A stretch of 6,412 bases of DNA. Origin: Synergistales bacterium (GTDB lineage Bacteria; Synergistota; Synergistia; Synergistales; 79-D21). Below are positions 1 through 5,800 of this stretch, piece by piece; within the stretch, counting starts at the first letter, position 1; each line of letters begins with the position of its first letter. The translations under genes were made by a program, and so were the position numbers. The stretch lies in the NCBI GenBank assembly GCA_015657435.1, contig JADLKH010000001.1, forward strand, positions 131,077 through 137,488, in the 5' to 3' direction. A model generated the notes under the pieces. The model was not told where the DNA came from. It ran no database searches and saw only the letters and a list, made by a program, of their open reading frames with translations.

Positions 1-1183
1 AACGGGGGACAAGGTCGGCGATCGTCGTTTTTCCCGCACCGGTCGCACCCACTAGAGCGATTCGCTCACCCGGTTTGACCGCCAGGTCGACCCCCTTCAG
101 CACCCATCGGCCCGGCTCGTAGGCAAACCAGACATCCCTGAAAAGGATTTCGCCCCGCACCGGTTTGAGGAACACGGGAACCTCCGGCATCGGTAGCGAT
201 TCAGGAACTTCCAGGATCTCGAAAATCCGGTCCGCCGACGCCATGCACTGTTGGATGCTCCCCACGATGCGGCTGATGATCCGGAGGGGTTGTACCATGA
301 AACCGAGGTAACCCAGGAAAGCGATGAGTTCTCCCGGGGTCATGATTCCTGCGATGACTTCACGTCCTCCGACCCAGAGAAGCAACGCCAGGGCAAAAAT
401 CAGGATGACCTCCACCACTCCCTGGAGCGTGGCCTGAATCTGCGTGCCGTGAACGAGGGCCCTGACGTTGGCCTCTCCCTGCCTCCTGAATCGCTTGAGC
501 TCATGCTCCTCGGTTGCGAAGGACCGGACGATGCGGATGGCCGAAAGCGCTTCGTAGGCGATGGCAGAGAGGCTGGCCAGTTCCTGCTGGATCGTGTGTC
601 CCACGGCCCTCAGTCGTACCGAAGCGGAATGGATCACCTTGAAGGCCAGCGGAATGATGAGCAGGGCAAAAAGAGTCAGTTTCCAGTTGAGATAGATCAG
701 AAAACCGGCCATCCCGAAGAAAGTGAGGGTCTGGACGACGAGATCGACAATCGTGGTCGAGACCAGTCCCTGTAGTGTCGCCACATCCCCGGTGATCCGC
801 GAGAGCAGTTCTCCCACCCGTCTCTTGTGGAGATACGTCAGGGAAAGCGACTGGATTTTCCCGTAAAGGGCCACTCGAAGATCCATCACGGCTCGCTGCC
901 CGACCCAGACCATCAGATACTGTTGCCCGTAACCCGCGAGGTTTTTCAGGACGAACAGCAGCACGATGGCAACGGCAAGTCCGTTGAGCATCGCGCTGTT
1001 CTTCTCGATCAGAACGTCGTCCACGACGTTCTTCAGAAGCCAGGGAGGCAGAACTCCGGAAGCGGAGGCAAGAAGCATGCATCCGAAAGCCCCGAGCAAC
1101 CTGAAGCGGTAGGGCAGAACAAAGGGGAGCAGTTTCTTGAGGGAACCCACTCGAACGCTCTTTTCCGTCGTTTTCCTCTTCAT
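1..1183 (-). CDS. msbA: MsbA-like lipid A / LPS flippase ABC exporter (3' end outside window)
   Basis: A half-transporter with fused membrane and ATPase domains. MsbA homologues flip newly made lipid A-core to the periplasmic face of the inner membrane using ATP. The first 394 residues are visible of a usual 570-600. A basic N-terminus (MKRKTTEKSVR) precedes six hydrophobic segments at about 27-48, 65-83, 142-160, 164-181, 255-275 and 283-303. The coupling-helix region has HKRRVGELLSRITGDV (119-134) and EALSAIRIVRSF (211-222), both typical of type IV (B-family) ABC exporters. The nucleotide-binding domain begins with VWFAYEPG (A-loop Tyr355) and Walker A is GATGAGKT at 379-386. The Q-loop, signature and Walker B lie beyond the left edge. 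The ATG at 1183 forms an ATGA overlap with the preceding stop, with only GGAA about 8 nt upstream. The operon context makes lipid A export the best call; sequence alone would also allow another B-family exporter. Confidence 0.88.
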   Translation of the reverse strand, partial: MKRKTTEKSVRVGSLKKLLPFVLPYRFRLLGAFGCMLLASASGVLPPWLLKNVVDDVLIEKNSAMLNGLAVAIVLLFVLKNLAGYGQQYLMVWVGQRAVMDLRVALYGKIQSLSLTYLHKRRVGELLSRITGDVATLQGLVSTTIVDLVVQTLTFFGMAGFLIYLNWKLTLFALLIIPLAFKVIHSASVRLRAVGHTIQQELASLSAIAYEALSAIRIVRSFATEEHELKRFRRQGEANVRALVHGTQIQATLQGVVEVILIFALALLLWVGGREVIAGIMTPGELIAFLGYLGFMVQPLRIISRIVGSIQQCMASADRIFEILEVPESLPMPEVPVFLKPVRGEILFRDVWFAYEPGRWVLKGVDLAVKPGERIALVGATGAGKTTIADLVPR

Positions 1184-2286
1184 GCCAAAGTTTCCATGAT
1201 CCTTTCCCGCAGGCGGACGGCCGCGTTTGAGGGTCCGCCGTCGATTTGCCCGAGAGCCTTTCGCGTGGATTCGATCCATTCCGTGTTTCCGGCGTAGGAG
1301 GTGAACCGCCGGGCCAATGTCTCGGGACAGATTTTACCTGTGATCTCCGGAAAGACTTCCTTTCGCGCAAGCCTGTTCGGCCAGGAAAGGAATCCTCTTT
1401 TCGCGATGTAGCGGCGAAACGCCCGCCGCTTGACGAACGGACCGACGCCCGGCAGGTTGAAGAGAGGAGCGAGCAAAGTCGGTGCCGGAACATCGGCGAG
1501 AAAAACCTCGGGAACCGCGACAACGGACGGAACCCCCGCATGGAAAAGCTCAAGCGTATTCGTACCCGGCTGAGTCAAGGCCACATCCGCCCCCCGAAGA
1601 GCAACCCCCGCTCCGGCCCGACAAACCGCAAAACCGGCTTTTTCCCACAGAAGCGCCTCCTCCGGCTCGCAGAAGGGTGAAAGGAGAACCACCCATTGCG
1701 CTTCCGGCAAAAGACGTTTGGCGCAAGCCAAAAACTCGGTCATGAAAGGCAGGGCTTTCCTGCGGATCACCGGACGGCTTCCCGGGAACACGGCGACATT
1801 CAAACGTCCGTTTTCTTCCCAGGGAACCGCTCCCCTGTCCATCTCCAGGGCATCCGCCACAAGATTGCCGACCACCTCGACGGAACTCCTCCCTGCCACT
1901 TGCCTGATGGGTGCAACCATCGGCTCGCAGGCGGTCATCACCAGTCGGCACGCACCCAGGCCTTTCTTCGGTCCGTAGCTGTAGCTGAAAAGGGGGCTTC
2001 CTCTTCTTGAAGCCAATAAACGGCCGTAAAGTAGATCTCCACCCAGCTGAAGAACTCCATCCAGGCGGCTTTTTCCACCGGAAATCTCCTTCGGAAATCC
2101 GGCCGGAGAGACAACCCTGTCGGCCCCAAGCAGCCTGGCGAGCCGTTCTTCCGCGCCGCTGGCATATTGGCAGGGCAACAGAAAAAGATCAACATGGTGC
2201 CCCTCATCCTTCATGGCTTTCACGACCGGCCTGCACCAGCCCCAAAGCTCACCGGGACCGTTTGCCAGCACTGCAATCCGTCTCAT
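1180..2286 (-). CDS. LpxB-related glycosyltransferase of unknown specificity
   Basis: A 368-residue GT-B-type protein that looks like a divergent sister of the LpxB encoded just upstream; its reaction is not known. Its motifs fall in the same order: ANGPGELWGW (8-17) where LpxB has SSGEASGDH; VAVFPGSRPVIRRKALP (164-180) where LpxB has LLPGSRASEVRRLLP; TQPGTNTLELFHAG (238-251) where LpxB has GASGTAAVES; and WPNRLARKEVFPEI (302-315) where LpxB has IPNRLAGFRLYPEL. LpxB's DSPDF motif is missing; the same place reads LQLGGDLLYG (79-88). A longer hydrophobic and basic segment at 260-300 contains KRRAFRRYIAKR (286-297), suggesting membrane-surface contact. No signal peptide or clear membrane helix is seen. 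The start and stop form ATGA overlaps with lpxB and the msbA-like gene. I infer transfer of a sugar to a lipid A or core intermediate. It resembles the loose group annotated lipid-A-disaccharide synthase-related protein. A redundant LpxB is less likely. Confidence 0.82.
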   Translation of the reverse strand: MRRIAVLANGPGELWGWCRPVVKAMKDEGHHVDLFLLPCQYASGAEERLARLLGADRVVSPAGFPKEISGGKSRLDGVLQLGGDLLYGRLLASRRGSPLFSYSYGPKKGLGACRLVMTACEPMVAPIRQVAGRSSVEVVGNLVADALEMDRGAVPWEENGRLNVAVFPGSRPVIRRKALPFMTEFLACAKRLLPEAQWVVLLSPFCEPEEALLWEKAGFAVCRAGAGVALRGADVALTQPGTNTLELFHAGVPSVVAVPEVFLADVPAPTLLAPLFNLPGVGPFVKRRAFRRYIAKRGFLSWPNRLARKEVFPEITGKICPETLARRFTSYAGNTEWIESTRKALGQIDGGPSNAAVRLRERIMETLA

Positions 2287-3395
2287 TGAGAGGCCAGATC
2301 CTCGAGAACTCGGTCGGCCCAGAAGTCTCCCACTCCCGGTTTTCCCATTCGGGAGCGGGCAACCTCCAAGCGTTCGTGAAAATCACGGCGTTTTGCCCCA
2401 TCCGCCCAGTAATCCTCGAAATACTCGAGGATCGCTGAGGGCCGGACCTGTGCCTGGATCAATTCGGGATATAGCCGGAACCCCGCGAGGCGGTTGGGGA
2501 TGGAGATGTGGGGCGTTTTCACGAGGAGTCTGAAGATGATCTCCGAAGAAACCGACCCCCGGTAAAGGACGATCATGAAACGGTCCAGCATCATCGATTC
2601 GACCGCTGCGGTGCCGCTCGCCCCGATCACGCAACAGGAATCCGCCATCAGGGCTTTTCCCTCTCCCATATCGGTCCGGAAACCTGCAAGGGCGTGTCGC
2701 AACCGGTCGCGCTCCCTTCCATCGAGTCCGGGAGCGATGGAAAAAACCGGCTCGAAAGCCCGATCCAGCAGCAGCTTCGCGGTCTCCTTCAGGACGGGAA
2801 GAAGCCGACGGACTTCGCTGGCCCGGCTTCCGGGAAGCAGGGCCACCTGTCGCCCCCGTTCTTCAGGCTGCCCAGGTTTTTCGAAACCTCCGAATTCATC
2901 GACAAAGGGATGTCCGTTCCAGGCTGAAGCCACACCCCTACCCAGCAGGAAGTCATGCTCGAAATCAAAAAGGGGAAGGCAAAGGTCGCAGGCACTTCGG
3001 AGAAAGGATGTCCTTCCGCTTCGCCAGGCCCAGACCTGAGGCGGGGCGAGGTAGACGATCCTTCCGCGGTAACCCGCTTGCCGGAGCTGGCTAAGGAGAG
3101 GAAAATGGAAATCCGGACTGTCCACCACGACAACGGCATCCGGTTTCTCTTCTTCGATCCGGCGGCAGAGAGCTCTTTTCAAAGCAACCAGACGGGGAAT
3201 CGATGAGAGAACCTCTCCGATCCCCATCAACTGGAGGACCTCCGACGACCATTCCGTCCTCATTCCCGCTTCCGTTCCTTCACGGCCGCCCATTCCCCAG
3301 CAATCCAGCCCGGGAACTCGCTTCCTGAGGGCCTTCAGGAGCAAGGCCGCCAAGTGATCCCCGGATGCCTCCCCGGAGCTGAAGAAGATTTTCAT
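2283..3395 (-). CDS. lpxB: Lipid-A-disaccharide synthase LpxB
   Basis: LpxB is a family GT19, GT-B-fold enzyme bound to the inner face of the cytoplasmic membrane. It joins UDP-2,3-diacylglucosamine and lipid X by a beta-1,6 bond, giving the lipid A disaccharide. The 370 residues compare with 382 in E. coli. Motifs in order: SSGEASGDH at 6-14; VVDSPDF around 90-96 (E. coli Asp98 region); YLAPPQVWAW at 115-124; WNGHPFVDE at 159-167; LLPGSRASEVRRLLP at 186-200 (UDP-binding start of the second Rossmann domain); GASGTAAVES at 258-267; ISIPNRLAG at 297-305; and YPELIQ at 309-314. No key motif is missing. The start is an ATGA overlap with the lpxI stop. Only weak Shine-Dalgarno character (CGGA) precedes it, so translation is probably coupled to lpxI. 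Its substrate, lipid X, is the product of the preceding gene. Confidence 0.96.
   Translation of the reverse strand: MKIFFSSGEASGDHLAALLLKALRKRVPGLDCWGMGGREGTEAGMRTEWSSEVLQLMGIGEVLSSIPRLVALKRALCRRIEEEKPDAVVVVDSPDFHFPLLSQLRQAGYRGRIVYLAPPQVWAWRSGRTSFLRSACDLCLPLFDFEHDFLLGRGVASAWNGHPFVDEFGGFEKPGQPEERGRQVALLPGSRASEVRRLLPVLKETAKLLLDRAFEPVFSIAPGLDGRERDRLRHALAGFRTDMGEGKALMADSCCVIGASGTAAVESMMLDRFMIVLYRGSVSSEIIFRLLVKTPHISIPNRLAGFRLYPELIQAQVRPSAILEYFEDYWADGAKRRDFHERLEVARSRMGKPGVGDFWADRVLEDLASQ
2412..2432. repeat. Perfect 8-bp inverted repeat inside lpxB
   Basis: ATCCTCGA at 2412-2419 and TCGAGGAT at 2425-2432 are perfect inverted copies separated by 5 nt (AATAC). The stretch encodes ILEYFED of LpxB, where Leu-Glu, Phe-Glu and Asp codons naturally produce such a pattern, so it may be chance. 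A small mRNA hairpin is possible. It is not followed by a U tract and is not a terminator. Confidence 0.3.
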
Positions 3396-4216
3396 GGCAA
3401 AAATCCGGTTACGGAGATGGAATGGGCTTCCGCAAGCGATTCGAACGATTCCCGATCAAGGACCACCGTCCGGCCGGCCTCCACGGCCAGGCTAGTCATG
3501 CCTGAAGCCGCCATGCATTCCAAAGTCTGCGGCCCCACCGTCGGCAGATCGAAGCGTTCGTCCTGGTCAGACCGCATCATCTTCACCACGATGCCGCCCG
3601 GACCGATCCGTCCCGCCCTCCCGATCATCTCGTCCGTCCCCTCCATCGCCTCCACGGCGACGACGGATCCCGCCTTGACGGCCAGCGCCTGTCCAAATGA
3701 AAGGCGAACGACCTCGCGGGCAATCCCGATCCCGTAACGGATGTCCTCCCACTCCGCTTCAGAAGGCTCCCTTCCCGCTATTTTCCCTTCCTCCGCGATA
3801 TTCCCGGGGATCAGGGACCGATAGGAAACGACCTCCAGCCCTCGGCTTTCAAAGAACCTGACGATGGCTCCCAACAAGGCATGATCATCCCGGGACGGGA
3901 GCGAAAGAACCCATTCGAGGGTTTCCCGGTCCATCCCCGCACCACCGAAAATCAGCCGTTTCGGAACCGAGCCGGCGAGGACGAGCCGCCTGCACCCGGC
4001 CCTCTCGATCAATCCCAGGATTTTAGTGATGGAGATTTGGGGGATCTCCAGAATACGGTCGGCAAAATCTTCCAGGAGCGGATTCACCTTCCCCAAGGCG
4101 ATCACCGTGGGGGCAACTCCCCTCGAAGACAAGGCCTTCGCAATGGCAAGGGGCAAAAGCCCTTCTCCGGCCAAAAGCGCGAGATTCGACAAGTAACCGC
4201 ACCGTCCTTCCATCAT
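3392..4216 (-). CDS. lpxI: UDP-2,3-diacylglucosamine pyrophosphatase LpxI
   Basis: LpxI hydrolyses UDP-2,3-diacylglucosamine to lipid X and UMP. It replaces the unrelated LpxH in many diderm lineages and acts at the cytoplasmic face of the inner membrane. The product has 274 residues, in line with the family (about 270-285). The N-terminal domain starts LALLAGEGLLPLAIA (12-26), the LpxI counterpart of the IAGxGxLP motif. A middle SVPKRLIF (83-90) is typical. The C-terminal catalytic domain has AVEAMEGTDEMI (187-198), then QDERFDLPTVG with Asp223, corresponding to the catalytic Asp of Caulobacter LpxI, and ends with VEAGRTVVLDRE (245-256). The frame stays open upstream to 4483, but those 89 codons lie over the lptF/G 3' end and look nothing like LpxI. 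The ATG at 4216 forms an ATGA overlap with the lptF/G stop and lies 7 nt after AAGGAAGG, so it is preferred. A second ATG follows immediately at 4213. Confidence 0.94.
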   Translation of the reverse strand: MMEGRCGYLSNLALLAGEGLLPLAIAKALSSRGVAPTVIALGKVNPLLEDFADRILEIPQISITKILGLIERAGCRRLVLAGSVPKRLIFGGAGMDRETLEWVLSLPSRDDHALLGAIVRFFESRGLEVVSYRSLIPGNIAEEGKIAGREPSEAEWEDIRYGIGIAREVVRLSFGQALAVKAGSVVAVEAMEGTDEMIGRAGRIGPGGIVVKMMRSDQDERFDLPTVGPQTLECMAASGMTSLAVEAGRTVVLDRESFESLAEAHSISVTGFLP

Positions 4217-5331
4217 CCGTTGGCCTTCCTTGCCAGGGACGATCCGACCGCAAGGAAACTGATGTTCGGCAGCCATGCGGAAAGGACGGGATTGAGATAC
4301 CCGCCTTCCCCAAAAGCCCGGCTGAAAGACATCACGACGTAATAACCGAATACGACAACGACGCTGAGCCCCAAGCTGACCCCTCTTCCTCCTCTCGGGG
4401 AGCGAACTCCCATCGTGGTTCCCAGAAGTCCAAGGACAACTGCAGCCCAGGGAATGGCAAATCGCATGTGAAAGATGACCCACATGGATCGGGTGTCGAT
4501 TCCCTGTCCCTCCGCCATGCGGATATGGCGATAAAGCTCAAGGAGTCCCATCTCCTGGGGCCGTTTTGAGGCCCGGTCGACTTCCTGCGGAGAAAGGGCA
4601 AGAGCCAGTCTCTGCTTCTGAAAGGAAAAAAGAGCCTTGACGCTTCCATCCTGGCGAACTTCAAAGACCTTCCCATCCTCGAGCCACCATTGTCCCTCAG
4701 CGAAGTGCCCCTTCTTGGCCGTTGATACCCTGGCCAACCGGTTTTTTTCGAAATCCTGGATGAGGATGTCCTGCATCGTCCCCGTGGCAGGGTTCAGCCT
4801 GGAAACGTAGAGAACCCGCTTGAGCTGCGAGCCGCTTTCGTCCCTGAGAAAGATGTTCTCCCTCAACCCCGGCACAGCCTTGCCCGAAACCTCGTATTGC
4901 AGGATGTTGAGCGCAGCCTGGTCCGTGAGGGGAACGACCGTCTCGCTCAGGAAAAGCGTCAGCAAGGCCACGCCCAGGCTCGCGAACAGGACGGGTCTGA
5001 CGATTCTTCGGAAATCCACTCCCAGAGACCGGAGGGCATTGACCTCCCCGTGCATGGAGAGAGTCCCGAACCCCAATAGCGTCGCCATCAGGCAGGAAAT
5101 CGGGAGCGTCAGGACAATGACACCCGGCACCTTGTAAAGGAACAGACGCGAAACCGTCCAGAGCGAGACTCCTCCCTGGATAAGCAGGTTGGCGATCTGG
5201 AAGAGAACGTCTCCCGTGATCAGGAGCATCGAGAAAATCAGGACTCCAAAGATAAAGGGCTGCGTCAGCTCCCGGACGATGAACCGATCCAGGAGTCCCG
5301 GCAGAAAGGCATCAAACGCCTTGCGGGGCAT
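4213..5331 (-). CDS. lptF: LptF/LptG-family LPS export permease
   Basis: This inner-membrane permease of the Lpt system works with the LptB ATPase to extract lipopolysaccharide from the inner membrane and pass it to the LptC/LptA bridge. The 372 residues match the family in length and layout. An N-terminal amphipathic LLDRFIVREL segment (13-22) is followed by three hydrophobic segments at about 24-44, 57-88 and 111-134. A periplasmic beta-jellyroll-like region covers about 135-285 (LYVSRLNPATGTMQDI, GQWWLEDG). Three more membrane segments lie at about 287-308, 318-337 and 346-365. The HMRFAIPWA stretch before TM4 matches the family's conserved HxR/K..(L/I)P region. The ATG at 5331 follows GGAGGA with a 4-nt spacer, inside the 3' end of kdsC. 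The stop forms an ATGA overlap with lpxI. Whether it is strictly LptF or LptG cannot be decided, because only one permease gene is in view. Confidence 0.9.
   Translation of the reverse strand: MPRKAFDAFLPGLLDRFIVRELTQPFIFGVLIFSMLLITGDVLFQIANLLIQGGVSLWTVSRLFLYKVPGVIVLTLPISCLMATLLGFGTLSMHGEVNALRSLGVDFRRIVRPVLFASLGVALLTLFLSETVVPLTDQAALNILQYEVSGKAVPGLRENIFLRDESGSQLKRVLYVSRLNPATGTMQDILIQDFEKNRLARVSTAKKGHFAEGQWWLEDGKVFEVRQDGSVKALFSFQKQRLALALSPQEVDRASKRPQEMGLLELYRHIRMAEGQGIDTRSMWVIFHMRFAIPWAAVVLGLLGTTMGVRSPRGGRGVSLGLSVVVVFGYYVVMSFSRAFGEGGYLNPVLSAWLPNISFLAVGSSLARKANG
4224..4231 (-). promoter_or_regulatory. Shine-Dalgarno sequence fixing the lpxI start
   Basis: AAGGAAGG on the minus strand ends 7 nt before the ATG at 4216 and 10 nt before the ATG at 4213. 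With the ATGA overlap, it argues for initiation here rather than at the far-upstream in-frame ATG at 4483. Confidence 0.6.
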
Positions 5332-5800
5332 GGGGTCCTCCGTTCAGGGCAAGGATCCGTTCGGCAACGTCGCGAACGGCCCCATACCCCCCGCATGAAG
5401 GGGTGATCCAATCCGCTGCGGCTTTCACCTCAAGCCTGGCGTTTCTCACCGCCACTCCCAGCCCGCTCCAGCGGATGCAGTCGATATCGTTGACATCATC
5501 CCCAACGAAGCAGGTTTCCTCCTGCAGGGTTCCCCGGGATCGACACAGGGCCTGCAGGGCCGGGAGTTTGTCGCCGATGCCGTTCACCACTTCGCGAATA
5601 CCGAGTTCCCGCGCACGCAGGACTGTGGCCTCGGAACGGCGGCCGCTGATGAGCGCGACCTCGACCCCCGTCCTCTGAAGCCTGACGATGCCCATCCCGT
5701 CCTGGATGTCGAAACGTTTCCATTCTCCCCCGGAACCGTCCAGAGCAACCCCCCCGTCCGTAAGGGTGCCGTCCACGTCCAGGACAAGCAGCTTAATCAG
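5312..5800 (-). CDS. kdsC: 3-deoxy-D-manno-octulosonate 8-phosphate phosphatase KdsC (probable CTG start)
   Basis: This HAD-superfamily phosphatase of the KdsC/YrbI type hydrolyses Kdo 8-phosphate to Kdo for the LPS inner core. From a CTG start at 5800 it has 162 residues, slightly shorter than the usual 170-190. All four HAD motifs are present: DVDGT at 8-12 (nucleophile Asp8, acid/base Asp10), ISGR at 51-54, the motif III lysine in GDKLPAL (Lys78), and VGDDVND at 99-105. It has no inserted cap domain, typical of tetrameric KdsC. The frame is closed by a TGA at 5821-5819, and the first standard start codon (GTG, 5776) falls after the nucleophile, so it cannot be right. CTG at 5800 lies 8 nt after a perfect GGAGGT and gives LIKLLVLDVDGT, where family members usually begin MIKLL. 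ATT at 5797 is the alternative. The gene overlaps the lpxA stop and, by 20 nt, the lptF start. A related sugar-phosphate phosphatase is possible, but the context favours KdsC. Confidence 0.88.
   Translation of the reverse strand: MIKLLVLDVDGTLTDGGVALDGSGGEWKRFDIQDGMGIVRLQRTGVEVALISGRRSEATVLRARELGIREVVNGIGDKLPALQALCRSRGTLQEETCFVGDDVNDIDCIRWSGLGVAVRNARLEVKAAADWITPSCGGYGAVRDVAERILALNGGPHAPQGV
5336..5341 (-). promoter_or_regulatory. Shine-Dalgarno sequence of the lptF/G gene
   Basis: GGAGGA on the minus strand, followed by CCCC and the ATG at 5331. It is strong but closely spaced (4 nt) and lies within the last codons of kdsC. It supports independent re-initiation at this gene and the ATG chosen. 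Confidence 0.65.

Noticed and set aside
251..775. A 174-codon plus-strand open frame
   Set aside because: It is antisense to the membrane domain of the msbA-like gene. Its acidic, Gln-rich composition without motifs is what reversed membrane-protein codons give.
501..1553. A 350-codon open frame on the minus strand across the LpxB-like/msbA junction
   Set aside because: It lies out of frame over two well-supported genes, and its product is an Arg/Ser/Gly/Pro-rich sequence with no recognisable domain. It is a product of GC-rich coding DNA.
2290..2303. Possible 4-bp hairpin (GAGG / CCTC) just before the LpxB-like start, as a translational switch
   Set aside because: The stem is too short to be convincing and lies within coding sequence. 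It is mentioned only as part of the weak initiation context.
1246..3206. Several overlapping plus-strand open frames of 80-155 codons
   Set aside because: All are antisense to lpxB and its paralogue, have no family resemblance and no convincing ribosome binding sites. No plus-strand gene is supported in this window.
5521..5558. Two copies of the palindrome CCTGCAGG 30 bp apart
   Set aside because: Both lie in kdsC where CTG-CAG encodes Leu-Gln. With only two copies and no others noticed, this is best explained by codon use.
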